Assembly (NCBI GenBank): GCA_031430575.1 | Contig: JANPBT010000039.1 | Location: 1-44,575 of the forward strand | Length of the DNA stretch: 44,575 nt | Reading direction: 5' to 3' | Origin: JANMDS01 sp031430575 | Lineage (GTDB): Bacteria; Pseudomonadota; Gammaproteobacteria; Burkholderiales; Casimicrobiaceae | Part shown: piece by piece, positions 7,651 to 15,818 of the stretch | Position numbering within the stretch: position 1 is the first letter of the stretch | Layout of the letters: the number at the start of each line of letters is the position of its first letter | Translations under genes and position numbers: made by a program | Notes under the pieces: model-generated | What the model saw: only the letters and a program-made list of their open reading frames with translations | What the model was told of the DNA's origin: nothing | Database searches by the model: none

Positions 7651-8760
7651 ATGAAATCTAGAGCCGCCGTTGCGTTCGCCGCTGGTCAGCCTTTGCAGGT
7701 TGTTGAAATCGATGTGGCGCCACCGCAAAAAGGTGAGGTATTAGTCAAAATTAGCCATACGGGCGTGTGCCATACCGATGCCTACTCGCTCAGCGGGGAT
7801 GACCCAGAAGGGATTTTTCCAGCGGTTTTGGGCCACGAAGGTGCGGGCGTCGTTGTGGAAATCGGTGAAGGGGTAGGCAGCCTTCAGCCGGGCGATCATG
7901 TGATCCCGCTTTACACCGCGGAATGCCGCGAATGCAAATTTTGCAAATCAGGCAAAACCAATTTGTGCCAAAAAGTGCGCGCGACGCAGGGTAAAGGTCT
8001 GATGCCTGATGGCACCTCGCGTTTCTCCTATGAAGGCAAGCCGCTCTATCACTACATGGGCTGCAGCACCTTTAGCGAATACACGGTAGTGAATGAAATT
8101 TCGCTTGCGAAAATTAATCCCAATGCGAATCACGAGCAAGTGTGTTTGCTTGGCTGTGGCGTCACCACCGGCTTGGGCGCGGTGAAAAATACTGCGAAAG
8201 TAAAGCCCGGCGATACCGTGGCCGTGTTTGGGTTGGGCGGCATTGGTTTGGCGGTGATCCACGGCGCACAGAAAGCCGGCGCGGGCCGGATCATCGGCAT
8301 TGATACTAACCCAAGCAAATTTGCGCTTGCAAAAGAGCTGGGCGCGACCGATTGCATTAACCCAAAAGATTTCACCAAACCGATTCAAGAGGTGATTGTT
8401 GACATGACCGATGGCGGCGTTGAGTTCAGCTTTGAGTGCATTGGCAATGTGAACGTAATGCGAGCCGCGCTTGAGTGTTGCCATAAAGGTTGGGGCGAAA
8501 GCATTATTATTGGTGTGGCCGGCGGCGGCCAAGAAATTTCCACACGCCCGTTTCAATTAGTCACCGGGCGGGTATGGCGTGGCAGTGCGTTCGGCGGTGT
8601 GCGCGGGCGCACGGAGCTGCCGGGCATGGTCGAAGATGCCATGCGCGGTGAGATCAATCTCGGCGTATTTGTGACCCACACCATGGGGCTTGATCAAATC
8701 AACGAAGCGTTTGCGCTCATGCATGAAGGCAAATCACTGCGCACAGTGATTCATTTTTAG
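7651..8760 (+). CDS. frmA: S-(hydroxymethyl)glutathione dehydrogenase / class III alcohol dehydrogenase
   Basis: This 369-residue zinc medium-chain dehydrogenase oxidises S-hydroxymethylglutathione (formed from formaldehyde and glutathione) to S-formylglutathione with NAD+. Visible signatures are HTGVCHTD (catalytic zinc Cys), GHEGAGVVVEIGEGV, the structural-zinc cysteines in ECRECKFCKSGKTNLC, and the Rossmann loop GLGGIGLAV. The end GKSLRTVI is characteristic of class III. Length is normal. An AGAGGA ribosome binding site precedes the ATG. The hydrolase gene for the next step follows 35 bases later, so they form a formaldehyde detoxification operon, with one exact repeat copy in the spacer. 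No FrmR regulator is adjacent. adhC is a common synonym. Confidence 0.97.
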   Translation: MKSRAAVAFAAGQPLQVVEIDVAPPQKGEVLVKISHTGVCHTDAYSLSGDDPEGIFPAVLGHEGAGVVVEIGEGVGSLQPGDHVIPLYTAECRECKFCKSGKTNLCQKVRATQGKGLMPDGTSRFSYEGKPLYHYMGCSTFSEYTVVNEISLAKINPNANHEQVCLLGCGVTTGLGAVKNTAKVKPGDTVAVFGLGGIGLAVIHGAQKAGAGRIIGIDTNPSKFALAKELGATDCINPKDFTKPIQEVIVDMTDGGVEFSFECIGNVNVMRAALECCHKGWGESIIIGVAGGGQEISTRPFQLVTGRVWRGSAFGGVRGRTELPGMVEDAMRGEINLGVFVTHTMGLDQINEAFALMHEGKSLRTVIHF

Positions 8761-8768
8761 ATGAAAAT

Positions 8769-8782
8769 CTGCGCCGCAGGTA
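8769..8782 (+). repeat. Dispersed repeat, exact (frmA-frmB spacer)
   Basis: Exact copy filling much of the 35-base spacer of the formaldehyde operon. Confidence 0.95.
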
Positions 8783-8795
8783 TTGAAAGAATTGC

Positions 8796-9632
8796 ATGAA
8801 ACGTATTGAACAGCGCGCCTGCTTCGGTGGCACACAAGAAGTCTGGTCGCACACCTCCGAAACGTTGAATTGCGAAATGCGATTTGGTATTTATCTCCCG
8901 CCACAAGCGCAGCAGGGTAAGTGCCCCGTGCTCTATTGGCTCTCAGGGCTCACCTGCACTGAGCAAAATTTCGTAACGAAAGCTGGTGCGCAGCAATTCG
9001 CCGCAGCCCATGGCGTGATTATCGTCGCACCCGATACGAGCCCGCGCGGTGATGATGTTGCCGATGCGCAAGGCTACGATATTGGCAAAGGCGCGAGCTT
9101 CTATCTAAACGCGACGCAAGCGCCGTGGGCTGCCCACTACCAAATGGAAACTTATCTGGTGCACGAATTACCCGCGCACATTGCAGCGCACTTTCCGGTA
9201 AGCGGTGCGCGCGCCATCAGCGGCCACTCAATGGGCGGGCACGGCGCGCTCACGCTCGCGTTGCGCAATCCGGGTGCGTACAAAAGCGTTTCTGCCTTCT
9301 CGCCCATCGTTGCGCCCTCGCAAGTGCCGTGGGGCGAGAAAGCATTTGCAGCTTATCTCGGCAACGATCGCAGCCAGTGGCAGGCGCACGACGCCGTTGC
9401 CCTCATCGAGCGCGCGCGCGAGCAACTGCCGCTTTTGATCGATCAAGGCAGTGGCGATGAGTTTTTGGAAACGCAATTGCGCCCACATTTGCTAGAAGAG
9501 GCCTGCAGGCGTGCCGGGCATCCGCTCACGCTGCGGATGCAGCCGGGCTACGACCACAGCTACTACTTCATCGCAACCTTTATCGGTGAGCATATCGCGC
9601 ATCACGCGCAGGCGTTAGCGTCGGCGCGCTAG
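8796..9632 (+). CDS. frmB: S-formylglutathione hydrolase
   Basis: This 278-residue alpha/beta-hydrolase of the esterase D family splits S-formylglutathione into formate and glutathione, the second step after FrmA. The catalytic triad is readable: S145 in GHSMGG, D221 in GSGDEF and H254 in GYDHSYYF. Hallmarks such as LSGLTCTEQNF (~50-60), PDTSPRG and WGEKAF agree with the family, and length is typical. It is co-transcribed with the dehydrogenase. fghA is a synonym. Confidence 0.96.
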   Translation: MKRIEQRACFGGTQEVWSHTSETLNCEMRFGIYLPPQAQQGKCPVLYWLSGLTCTEQNFVTKAGAQQFAAAHGVIIVAPDTSPRGDDVADAQGYDIGKGASFYLNATQAPWAAHYQMETYLVHELPAHIAAHFPVSGARAISGHSMGGHGALTLALRNPGAYKSVSAFSPIVAPSQVPWGEKAFAAYLGNDRSQWQAHDAVALIERAREQLPLLIDQGSGDEFLETQLRPHLLEEACRRAGHPLTLRMQPGYDHSYYFIATFIGEHIAHHAQALASAR

Positions 9633-9662
9633 CGCGTAAGCTGAGATCGCGTCGCTTAACGC

Positions 9663-10145
9663 TTACTTTGCGGGCGCTGCGGGCGGTGCGGGTGCTGCCG
9701 GTAACGCTGGCGGCGCTACGACCGCTGGCGCAGCGGGCAATGCCGCCGCAGGCGCAGCAGGCGCGATCGCAGGTGCAGGCTCATCTAGCGCGCGCACTTT
9801 TGAAATGTAATGACGGGTTTCGCCAAAGCACGACCCGGGCAGCCCCAATTTCTCTTCGTAATAAAGCTCAACCCGCTTGCCGACCATCCGATTGATGTCG
9901 GCGGCCACTTTTTCGTCCCAAACGGTGAAGAAAAATTTCTCGGTCGCGGCGCCCGGCATCGAGACCATTGCCAGCTCGCCTTCCCACGTTTTGCAAACGA
10001 AGCCTTTTTTGGAAAGTTTTTGCACAAAACCTGCCCGTCCGCCTTCTGAATACGTCCACTTCCAGACGAAAAATCCATAGGCCGCCGCGAGCACTAAAAG
10101 CACGGGGATGATGATGAAGAAAAAGCCACGATTACGGTTTTGCAT
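9663..10145 (-). CDS. Small membrane-anchored protein, unknown function
   Basis: This 160-residue protein has a basic head (MQNRNRG), one transmembrane helix (~8-28), and a conserved soluble core with GFVCKTWEGELAMVSMPG and a GLPGSCFGETRHYI motif (two cysteines). A low-complexity alanine/proline tail (~122-160) closes it. I recall similar short proteins in Burkholderiales databases under the mistaken name '6-phosphogluconate dehydrogenase'; nothing in the sequence supports that enzyme. It is convergent with frmB. Function unknown. Confidence 0.75.
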   Translation of the reverse strand: MQNRNRGFFFIIIPVLLVLAAAYGFFVWKWTYSEGGRAGFVQKLSKKGFVCKTWEGELAMVSMPGAATEKFFFTVWDEKVAADINRMVGKRVELYYEEKLGLPGSCFGETRHYISKVRALDEPAPAIAPAAPAAALPAAPAVVAPPALPAAPAPPAAPAK

Positions 10146-10244
10146 AAGGTAAGAAACGAGTTCGTCTACGATTGAATTGCCCGCATCTTATCTCGAAACG
10201 GGTCAATGACTGTATTTGATGGCTAAGCGGTCGATTTATGCCAA

Positions 10245-10258
10245 TACCTGCGGCGCAG
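10245..10258 (-). repeat. Dispersed repeat, exact (after GST gene)
   Basis: Exact copy in an AATACC...CAGATTT setting; paired with a diverged inverted copy at 10296. Confidence 0.95.
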
Positions 10259-10295
10259 ATTTGGCCTCTTTTGAGGCAATATCTCTCGGCAAAAA

Positions 10296-10309
10296 CTGCG
10301 CTGCAGGTC
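10296..10309 (+). repeat. Dispersed repeat, two mismatches
   Basis: CTGCGCTGCAGGTC; inverted partner of 10245-10258, with a small GCCTC/GAGGC hairpin between them. Confidence 0.7.
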
Positions 10310-10323
10310 TCGAAGCCGCCCAA

Positions 10324-10929
10324 CTAAAGAATTGGTTTTGACTCTGCCACGCTTTTGCGTGAAGCGTGTGCGTCCATATAGGTTGCCAAATTTGGGTTGG
10401 GGCCGCGCCAATCAAGATCAGGAAAGCGCGTGGAGATGTAGCCCAGCGCAGAAATGAGCGCAGCGTCTCCAAGGGTAAAGGCAGTACCGACGCAAAATTG
10501 CTTGTCGCCCAAGCGCTCGCTCGCAAATTTCACGGTAGAGGCAATCTTACCGCGCTGGCGGGCGATGAGCGTGCGGCCTTCGTCGGTGATTTCTTTGCGC
10601 AAACCTTCCATGCGCGCGAGCAGCGCGGCATCGCAAATACCATCGCCAATGGCTTCCCAAATTTTTGCATCGATACGGGCGTTAAATTCAGCTGGGATTA
10701 AAGTCGCGGAATTTGCAGCAAATACTTCGCAGATGACGATCGAGTCAAAAATACATGACCCATCATCCATGATGAGCGCGGGCACTTTGCCCAGAGGATT
10801 ATGGTTGCCAACGATGCTCGAAGCGTCATTGGGGTTGTCGGTGATGAGCTCATGGGCGACACCCGCCTCAATGGCCATGATGCGGCATTTGCGGGCATAG
10901 GGGCTCACGGGCGCGTAAATCAGTTTCAT
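10324..10929 (-). CDS. Glutathione S-transferase family protein
   Basis: This 201-residue protein has the thioredoxin-fold N-terminal domain opening MKLIYAPVSPYARK, with S9/P10 near the usual catalytic position, then NPLGKVPALIMDDG (cis-Pro) and glutathione-contacting DSIVICEV. A helical C-terminal domain carries a GTAFTLGDAALISAL segment. It is the usual length for small bacterial GSTs. Substrate is unknown. Its start codon faces the purB start across about 28 bases, so the two share a very short divergent promoter region. A repeat pair (10245-10258, 10296-10309) lies immediately downstream. Confidence 0.9.
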   Translation of the reverse strand: MKLIYAPVSPYARKCRIMAIEAGVAHELITDNPNDASSIVGNHNPLGKVPALIMDDGSCIFDSIVICEVFAANSATLIPAEFNARIDAKIWEAIGDGICDAALLARMEGLRKEITDEGRTLIARQRGKIASTVKFASERLGDKQFCVGTAFTLGDAALISALGYISTRFPDLDWRGPNPNLATYMDAHASRKSVAESKPIL

Positions 10930-10957
10930 GATTGCGAAGTCTCCTAAAATTGCGATT

Positions 10958-12319
10958 ATGGATGAACTTCTCGCACTTTCGCCCCTCGATGGGCGCTACC
11001 GCCGCAAGATTGAATCGCTTGCGCCTCATTTCTCAGAATATGGCTTGATCCGCTACCGCACGATGGTGGAAGTGGCGTGGCTCAAAGCCCTCGCCGACGC
11101 GCCAGAAATCGCCGAAGTGCCTGCGCTCTCGGCGCGCGCAACGGCAGTGCTCGATGGGCTCGTGGCGACCTTTGACCTACCTGCGGCGCAGAATATTAAA
11201 GACCGCGAAGCCAAAACGAATCATGACGTTAAAGCGCTCGAATATTGGTTGAAAGATGCTTGCGCGGGTGACCCTGAGCTTAAAAATATTACCGAGTTCA
11301 TTCACTTTGCCTGCACCTCAGAAGACATCAATAATCTGAGCCACGCGCTCATGCTGCGCGGTGGTGTGTTCGAAGTGATATTGCCCGCACTCAAAAGCCT
11401 ACGCGATGACATTCGCGCCCTCGCGCAGACGCACGCCGCCCAGCCGATGCTCGCACGCACCCATGGCCAACCCGCGACCCCGACCACGCTCGGCAAAGAA
11501 ATGGCGGTGTTTGCCGCGCGCTTGAGCGATGCAATTGCAAAGATTGAGCGCGTGCAATTGCTCGGCAAAATGAATGGCGCAGTGGGCAATTTCAATGCCC
11601 ATGTCGCCGCCTACCCTGAAGTGAATTGGGAAGCCCTCGCGGGCAATGTCATTGCTGGATTAGGCGTAACCCAAAACGCCTTCACCACTCAAATCGAGCC
11701 CCACGATTACATGGCGGAATTGTTTGACGCGATTGCACGCGCCAATACGATCCTGATCGATTTCAACCGCGACGTGTGGGGCTATGTTTCGCTTGGCTAC
11801 TTTAAGCAAAAAATGAAAGCTGGCGAGATTGGTTCTTCAACGATGCCGCATAAAGTAAACCCGATTGATTTCGAAAATAGCGAAGGTAATTTAGGGCTCG
11901 CCAATGCAGTGCTCCGCCATCTCGCAGAGAAGCTGCCCATCTCCCGCTGGCAGCGAGATTTAACCGATAGCACGGTTTTGCGCAATATGGGCGTGGGCAT
12001 TGGCTATGCGCTGCTGGCTTACACCTCGTGCAAGCAAGGCGTGGGCAAACTAGAAGTTAATCCCACGCGCTTAAATGAAGATTTGGATAACGCGTGGGAA
12101 GTTTTAGCCGAGCCGATCCAAACCGTGATGCGTCGCTACGCCGTGGCTGAGCCGTATGAAAAACTAAAAGCACTGACGCGTGGCAAAGCGGGGTTTTCAA
12201 AAGACGAATTGCATGCGTTTATCGATACGCTAGAAATACCTGCGGCGCAGAAAGTGGCTCTGAAGGCGATGACGCCAGCGACTTATATTGGGATGGCGGT
12301 GCAACTGGCAAAGCGGTAA
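10958..12319 (+). CDS. purB: Adenylosuccinate lyase
   Basis: This 453-residue fumarase-superfamily lyase acts twice in purine synthesis, releasing fumarate from SAICAR and from adenylosuccinate. The signature GSSTMPHKVNPIDFENSEGN holds the flexible catalytic serine loop. TNHDVKALEYWLK, HFACTSEDINN and ARTHGQPATPTTLGKE give the other active-site segments. I prefer ATG 10958 over the upstream ATG 10928, because the latter would overlap the divergent GST start, and families begin MDELLALSPLDGRY. Two exact repeat copies encode PAAQ: one in a loop near residue 75 and one near the C-terminus (IPAAQK). Confidence 0.96.
   Translation: MDELLALSPLDGRYRRKIESLAPHFSEYGLIRYRTMVEVAWLKALADAPEIAEVPALSARATAVLDGLVATFDLPAAQNIKDREAKTNHDVKALEYWLKDACAGDPELKNITEFIHFACTSEDINNLSHALMLRGGVFEVILPALKSLRDDIRALAQTHAAQPMLARTHGQPATPTTLGKEMAVFAARLSDAIAKIERVQLLGKMNGAVGNFNAHVAAYPEVNWEALAGNVIAGLGVTQNAFTTQIEPHDYMAELFDAIARANTILIDFNRDVWGYVSLGYFKQKMKAGEIGSSTMPHKVNPIDFENSEGNLGLANAVLRHLAEKLPISRWQRDLTDSTVLRNMGVGIGYALLAYTSCKQGVGKLEVNPTRLNEDLDNAWEVLAEPIQTVMRRYAVAEPYEKLKALTRGKAGFSKDELHAFIDTLEIPAAQKVALKAMTPATYIGMAVQLAKR
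11178..11191 (-). repeat. Dispersed repeat, exact (purB)
   Basis: Encodes PAAQ near residue 75. Confidence 0.95.
12237..12250 (-). repeat. Dispersed repeat, exact (purB)
   Basis: Encodes IPAAQ near the C-terminus. Confidence 0.95.
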
Positions 12320-12735
12320 TTTTTTCTGGAAATCAGAATGAACTCAATTTGTCGGAGGTTGACTTCATCCAGCATGTTGATTGAGCGCTTGAATTGCGAA
12401 AGATAAAAATGCAATTGATTTCGCACGCAAATCGCCGTCGCTAAAAAAATGCGATTCAGGCGGACGGTTTGTTACGGAAGGGATCCTAGTCACCCGTTAT
12501 CAACCGACCGCGTCGTGGTGCAACGCCCCTGCGCCGCTGATCCTGGCTACTGATCTCCTCCAACCCGCCACAAACCATCCATTCTGCGCCGCAGGTATCT
12601 GAGCCCGCTCCACTAATATGCGTACACACAATGGCGTGCGCATTTACCCCTTTCGATAGATGCGCGCATCCTTGCATGCGCTTACGATGCGTTCCTCAAG
12701 GCTGGGCACTTTGCTTTGGCCAGAAGGAGCACATC
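12320..12735. other. Intergenic region after purB
   Basis: This 416-base gap shows no coding frame I believe. It contains one exact repeat copy (12584-12597) and an AGAAGGAGC ribosome binding site at its right end (12722-12730). No terminator with a T-run was seen after purB. Confidence 0.5.
12584..12597 (+). repeat. Dispersed repeat, exact (intergenic)
   Basis: Single exact copy in the gap before the LSPQPLPP gene. Confidence 0.95.
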
Positions 12736-13182
12736 ATGTTGATCCACCCAAAGTTACTATCCATCATCGGGAAAATGAACCCGGCGATTTACGATTTTGT
12801 ATTTCCGCACGGCCCCATCGGGCGTGGGCAGTGGGCAGCGCTTAGTCCGCAGCCATTGCCACCGCTGGCGATGGGCGCTCTGCTGGCCCGGCATTTCATT
12901 CATAACGCTTCAATACTGGAGCGCGCAGCCGGTAAAGGTGCTGCGGCATTGGATGATCTCAACGATTGGTGCCCGACGCACCCGAAAAAATTTAAGCTAC
13001 CCCCATGGTGGTGGCCAATTCCGCCGGAGCCAGAGCCCGGCCCGGATTGGTTGGTGAGCTTGCATTTAGGCTTTGCGGCTGAGCTCGCTGCCCAGGGGCA
13101 ATTGCAAGGCGATGCACTCAACGCTATTTCGCAAAAAGCCCTCAAGCGCTCGCTGGATATTATGGAGAAGTCTCTCGGTTGA
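12736..13182 (+). CDS. Hypothetical protein with LSPQPLPP motif, unknown function
   Basis: This 148-residue protein is not recognised. Start ATG 12736 is chosen for the strong AGAAGGAGC site 6 bases upstream; the frame could be extended upstream but without support. It has GRGQWAALSPQPLPPL (~30-45), resembling the (L/A)-N/S-PQPLPP motif that I recall in scattered bacterial proteins of unknown role. A tryptophan/proline-rich centre (LPPWWWPIPPEPEPGPDW, ~95-112) follows, then a helical C-terminus. There are no membrane segments or signal peptide. The W/P-rich middle suggests an extended linker or binding surface. Confidence 0.65.
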   Translation: MLIHPKLLSIIGKMNPAIYDFVFPHGPIGRGQWAALSPQPLPPLAMGALLARHFIHNASILERAAGKGAAALDDLNDWCPTHPKKFKLPPWWWPIPPEPEPGPDWLVSLHLGFAAELAAQGQLQGDALNAISQKALKRSLDIMEKSLG

Positions 13183-13187
13183 ATCAC

Positions 13188-13212
13188 TGCGGGTAGCCCC
13201 GCAATCAAAATT
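13188..13212 (+). terminator. Weak hairpin terminator candidate
   Basis: A perfect 6-bp stem (TGCGGG / CCCGCA, 13188-13203) has a TAGC loop and is followed shortly by AAAATTTT. It sits six bases after the end of the LSPQPLPP gene. The T-run is short and offset, so it is a weak candidate. Confidence 0.4.
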
Positions 13213-13380
13213 TTGCTTGCTGGGGTGGCGCGCGTGGGGTTCAGTGCTGCAACGCGCGCCTGCGTGATAGTTTGCGCACCCGCAAACCATCACTCGGTCG
13301 CTCCAATTCATCGGCTTCCGCTTTAATCCGCTGACCCGTCATGTTGAAATGGTTATCAATTCAACTTTGTAACGCCATCC

Positions 13381-14046
13381 ATGAGCGCACTCACGTTCTT
13401 CCATATCTTAATGGGCAGCATCGCGCTCGTTGCCGGGGCTGCTGCGTTTATCGCGCGTAAGGGCGAAACGACTCATCGGCGAAGCGGTGCAGTTTTTGTT
13501 GGCGCGATGCTGGCCATGGGCACATCCGGTGCGGTGATCGCAGCGATCAAATCGATTCCGATTTCGGTCATTGCAGGTGTGCTGGCCTGCTACTTGGTGC
13601 TGACGGCCATGCGGGCGGCGCAGTTGCGCATTCAGGGTGGACGGGAATGGCAAGACATCGCGCTCATGCTGATTGGGATTGCCGTCGGTGCATATGCCCT
13701 TCAAAACGCGATGGAAATCTCACGCTTACCAGCAGGCATAAAAGTGCCCTATTCAGCAAACGTTTACGTCTCGTTCGCGGGTGTCGCGCTGGTTGCCTCG
13801 GTTTTAGATGCGAGGATGATTTGGGCACGGGGCGTGCGCGGTAAGCACCGGTTAGCCCGGCATGTCTGGCGCATGGGCGCAGCGATGTACTTGGCGACCT
13901 CGGCGTTTTTCCTCGGTCAATCAAAAGTGTTTCCGCTTGCGATACAGCGCTTGGAAGTGCTCGGTCCGCCAGTGCTGCTGGTCGTGCTGGCAACTCTTTT
14001 TTGGCTTGCGCGCGTGTTATTTTTCAAATGGCAGATGCGTCGTTAG
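13381..14046 (+). CDS. Multi-pass membrane protein, DUF2306-like
   Basis: This 221-residue protein has about six hydrophobic segments. It starts SALTFFHILMGSIALVAGAAAFIARKGE, a pattern (histidine in helix 1, small-residue-rich helix, then a THRRSG loop) seen in DUF2306-type membrane proteins. The middle helices and the MIWARG and HRLARHVWRMG loops fit the same type. Role unknown. It stands alone, with the Lrp gene convergent downstream and an exact repeat copy (14087-14100) in the 54-base gap. Confidence 0.7.
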   Translation: MSALTFFHILMGSIALVAGAAAFIARKGETTHRRSGAVFVGAMLAMGTSGAVIAAIKSIPISVIAGVLACYLVLTAMRAAQLRIQGGREWQDIALMLIGIAVGAYALQNAMEISRLPAGIKVPYSANVYVSFAGVALVASVLDARMIWARGVRGKHRLARHVWRMGAAMYLATSAFFLGQSKVFPLAIQRLEVLGPPVLLVVLATLFWLARVLFFKWQMRR

Positions 14047-14086
14047 GAAGGAGATTTCGCTATTTTGGGTGCGTTTAGCACTGAAT

Positions 14087-14100
14087 CTGCGCCGCAGGTA
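14087..14100 (+). repeat. Dispersed repeat, exact (abuts lrp-like stop)
   Basis: Exact copy whose last base touches the regulator's stop codon. Confidence 0.95.
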
Positions 14101-14520
14101 TTAGCGATAGCTGGTCAGCAAAATACTGGTCTCGGTCGTACGAATGCCGCTAATCAATCGAATGCGCTCTAAGATCTGTGAGAGTTCATTCATCGTCGAT
14201 GCTTCGATTTCGGCAAGGAGATCCCAGCGGCCATTGGTATCGTGCAATGCCGCGACGCCGGGCTCGCCCATGAGATTTGAAATGACATCCCGGGTTTGAT
14301 TGCCCTCGACGATCACGCCCATCCAAGCGCGGATGCGCTCAGGCTGGGCATCAGGCTTGAGTTTGACGGTATAGCCAGCAATGATATGCGACTCTTCTAG
14401 CTTGCGCAGTCGGTTGGTGATCGTGCCGCGTGAGACTTTAAGCGCGGTCGCGAGCTCGGCGACGCTCATGCGCGCATTCTGACGCAAACGGGAAATAAGC
14501 TGACTATCAAGTTGATCCAT
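14101..14520 (-). CDS. Lrp/AsnC-family transcriptional regulator
   Basis: This 139-residue regulator has an N-terminal winged HTH (~5-50: LDSQLISRLRQNARMSVAELA, then VSRGTITNRLRKLE) and a C-terminal RAM (ligand-binding) domain with the expected GRWDLLAEI strand. I choose ATG 14520; the frame could begin at TTG 14526, but that lies inside the operator-like palindrome. It is divergent from ornithine cyclodeaminase and putA, so it is probably their amino-acid-responsive regulator (compare PutR/BkdR-type Lrp proteins). Its stop codon abuts an exact dispersed-repeat copy. The family is certain; the target is inference from position. Confidence 0.92.
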   Translation of the reverse strand: MDQLDSQLISRLRQNARMSVAELATALKVSRGTITNRLRKLEESHIIAGYTVKLKPDAQPERIRAWMGVIVEGNQTRDVISNLMGEPGVAALHDTNGRWDLLAEIEASTMNELSQILERIRLISGIRTTETSILLTSYR

Positions 14521-14525
14521 AGTCA

Positions 14526-14569
14526 AAATGATAATTTATATTGACGAAATGTGCAATTTATTATCATTT
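14526..14569. promoter_or_regulatory. Candidate Lrp-type operator between lrp-like gene and ocd
   Basis: Inverted copies of AAATGATAAT (14526-14535, and its complement at 14560-14569) have centres 34 bases apart, about three helical turns, in an A/T-rich tract overlapping the regulator's start. Lrp-family proteins bind degenerate A/T-rich palindromes cooperatively on one DNA face, so this is a plausible autoregulatory and divergent operator. Confidence 0.55.
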
Positions 14570-14666
14570 ATTGCCATTTTCTGCTCTTGTGCTTGATCGT
14601 GGAGTCGAGAGAAACTTGATCTCATCCGCGCAAACGCAAATTTGCGCAAAGACGAGACTGCAAAAA

Positions 14667-15788
14667 ATGAACGTAAACCGATTCCCCACCGCAATTACGG
14701 AGCCACTTTTTTTAAGCGCGCATGATGTTGCCGCGCTCGTACGGGAATTGGGGGTTGGTCCATGCATTGAAGCAATTGCTAAAAATATTTTTGAAGATTT
14801 TTCGCGCTGGAATGCATTTGATAAGTCTGCCCGCACCGCTGCCCATTCGCCCGATGGCGTGATCGAGCTGATGCCAATTGCTGACGCAAAGCACTATGCA
14901 TTTAAATATGTGAACGGGCATCCTAAAAATGTTGCGGCCAATCTCCCCACCGTGATGGCGTTTGGCGTGCTCGCAGATGTCGCGACTGGCGCACCGCTTC
15001 TGCTCAGTGAGCTCACGCTCACAACGGCGATGCGCACCGCTGCGATGTCGGCACTCGCAGCGCAACATCTGGCACGCAAAAATTGCACGACGATGGCACT
15101 CATCGGCAATGGCGCGCAGAGTGAGTTTCAAGCCATTGCATTTCAAGTCATGCTCGGGATCAATACGCTTCGCATTTACGATATTGATCCCGCAGCAAGT
15201 GAGAAGTTGGCGCGCAATTTACTACCGTATGGTTTCGAGATCACGATTTGTAAAGGTATTGCAGATGCCGTGCGCGGCGCAGACATTGTGACCACCATTA
15301 CTGCAGATAAATCTAACGCGACGATTCTGACGCCCGAGATGATTGTGTCCGGCATGCATCTTAATGCCGTCGGCGGTGATTGCCCCGGCAAGACCGAGCT
15401 CCATCCAGAGATTTTGGCGAGTGCAAAAGTGGCAGTGGAATATGCGCCGCAATCCCGCATCGAAGGCGAGATTCAGCAAATGCCGCGAGACTTTGCCGTC
15501 ACTGAATTATGGGAAATATTGAGCGGGCAAAAAGCGCTACGCAAAAATGATCTGGAGGTGACGGTGTTTGACTCCGTGGGCTTCGCGCTTGAAGATTTCT
15601 CAGCGTTGCGATTTTTATTGAAATGCGCGATAGAGATGGGGCTTGGAGAGCGTATTGCTTTGATCCCGCCGCTGCAAAATCCGAAAGATATTTTTGGCTT
15701 TTTGTATGCCAATACCTGCGGCGCAGATTTAGCCTCCCCAGCGCATCAATACAACCTAGCCTCGATGATGGCGTACGCGCTACATTAA
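14667..15788 (+). CDS. Ornithine cyclodeaminase
   Basis: This 373-residue member of the OCD/mu-crystallin family converts L-ornithine to L-proline plus ammonia with bound NAD+. The Rossmann loop MALIGNGAQSEFQ, the substrate region with E and K in LLSELTLTTAMRTAA, and LNAVGGDCPGKTELHPEI, with the catalytic aspartate of ornithine cyclodeaminases, are all visible. GGDCPGKTEL favours true ornithine cyclodeaminase over ketimine reductase relatives. The start is ATG 14667; the upstream extension runs through the operator region. Its product, proline, is the substrate of the next gene, PutA. An exact repeat copy encodes NTCGAD in a C-terminal loop. Confidence 0.92.
   Translation: MNVNRFPTAITEPLFLSAHDVAALVRELGVGPCIEAIAKNIFEDFSRWNAFDKSARTAAHSPDGVIELMPIADAKHYAFKYVNGHPKNVAANLPTVMAFGVLADVATGAPLLLSELTLTTAMRTAAMSALAAQHLARKNCTTMALIGNGAQSEFQAIAFQVMLGINTLRIYDIDPAASEKLARNLLPYGFEITICKGIADAVRGADIVTTITADKSNATILTPEMIVSGMHLNAVGGDCPGKTELHPEILASAKVAVEYAPQSRIEGEIQQMPRDFAVTELWEILSGQKALRKNDLEVTVFDSVGFALEDFSALRFLLKCAIEMGLGERIALIPPLQNPKDIFGFLYANTCGADLASPAHQYNLASMMAYALH
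15713..15726 (-). repeat. Dispersed repeat, exact (ornithine cyclodeaminase)
   Basis: Encodes NTCGAD near the C-terminus. Confidence 0.95.
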
Positions 15789-15818
15789 CAGCTATCGAGC
15801 TTTTTGACTGAGCGTGTC

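Noticed and set aside
9663..10145. 6-phosphogluconate dehydrogenase label for the small anchored protein
   Set aside because: No Rossmann fold or dehydrogenase motif; far too short.
12631..12735. Upstream extension of the LSPQPLPP protein
   Set aside because: Cysteine-rich and without a ribosome binding site, whereas ATG 12736 has a strong one.
14541..14666. 42-codon upstream extension of ornithine cyclodeaminase
   Set aside because: It begins with TTG inside the operator-like palindrome and has no family similarity.
15444..15457. YAPQS codons in ornithine cyclodeaminase resembling a repeat
   Set aside because: Several mismatches at both ends; not counted.
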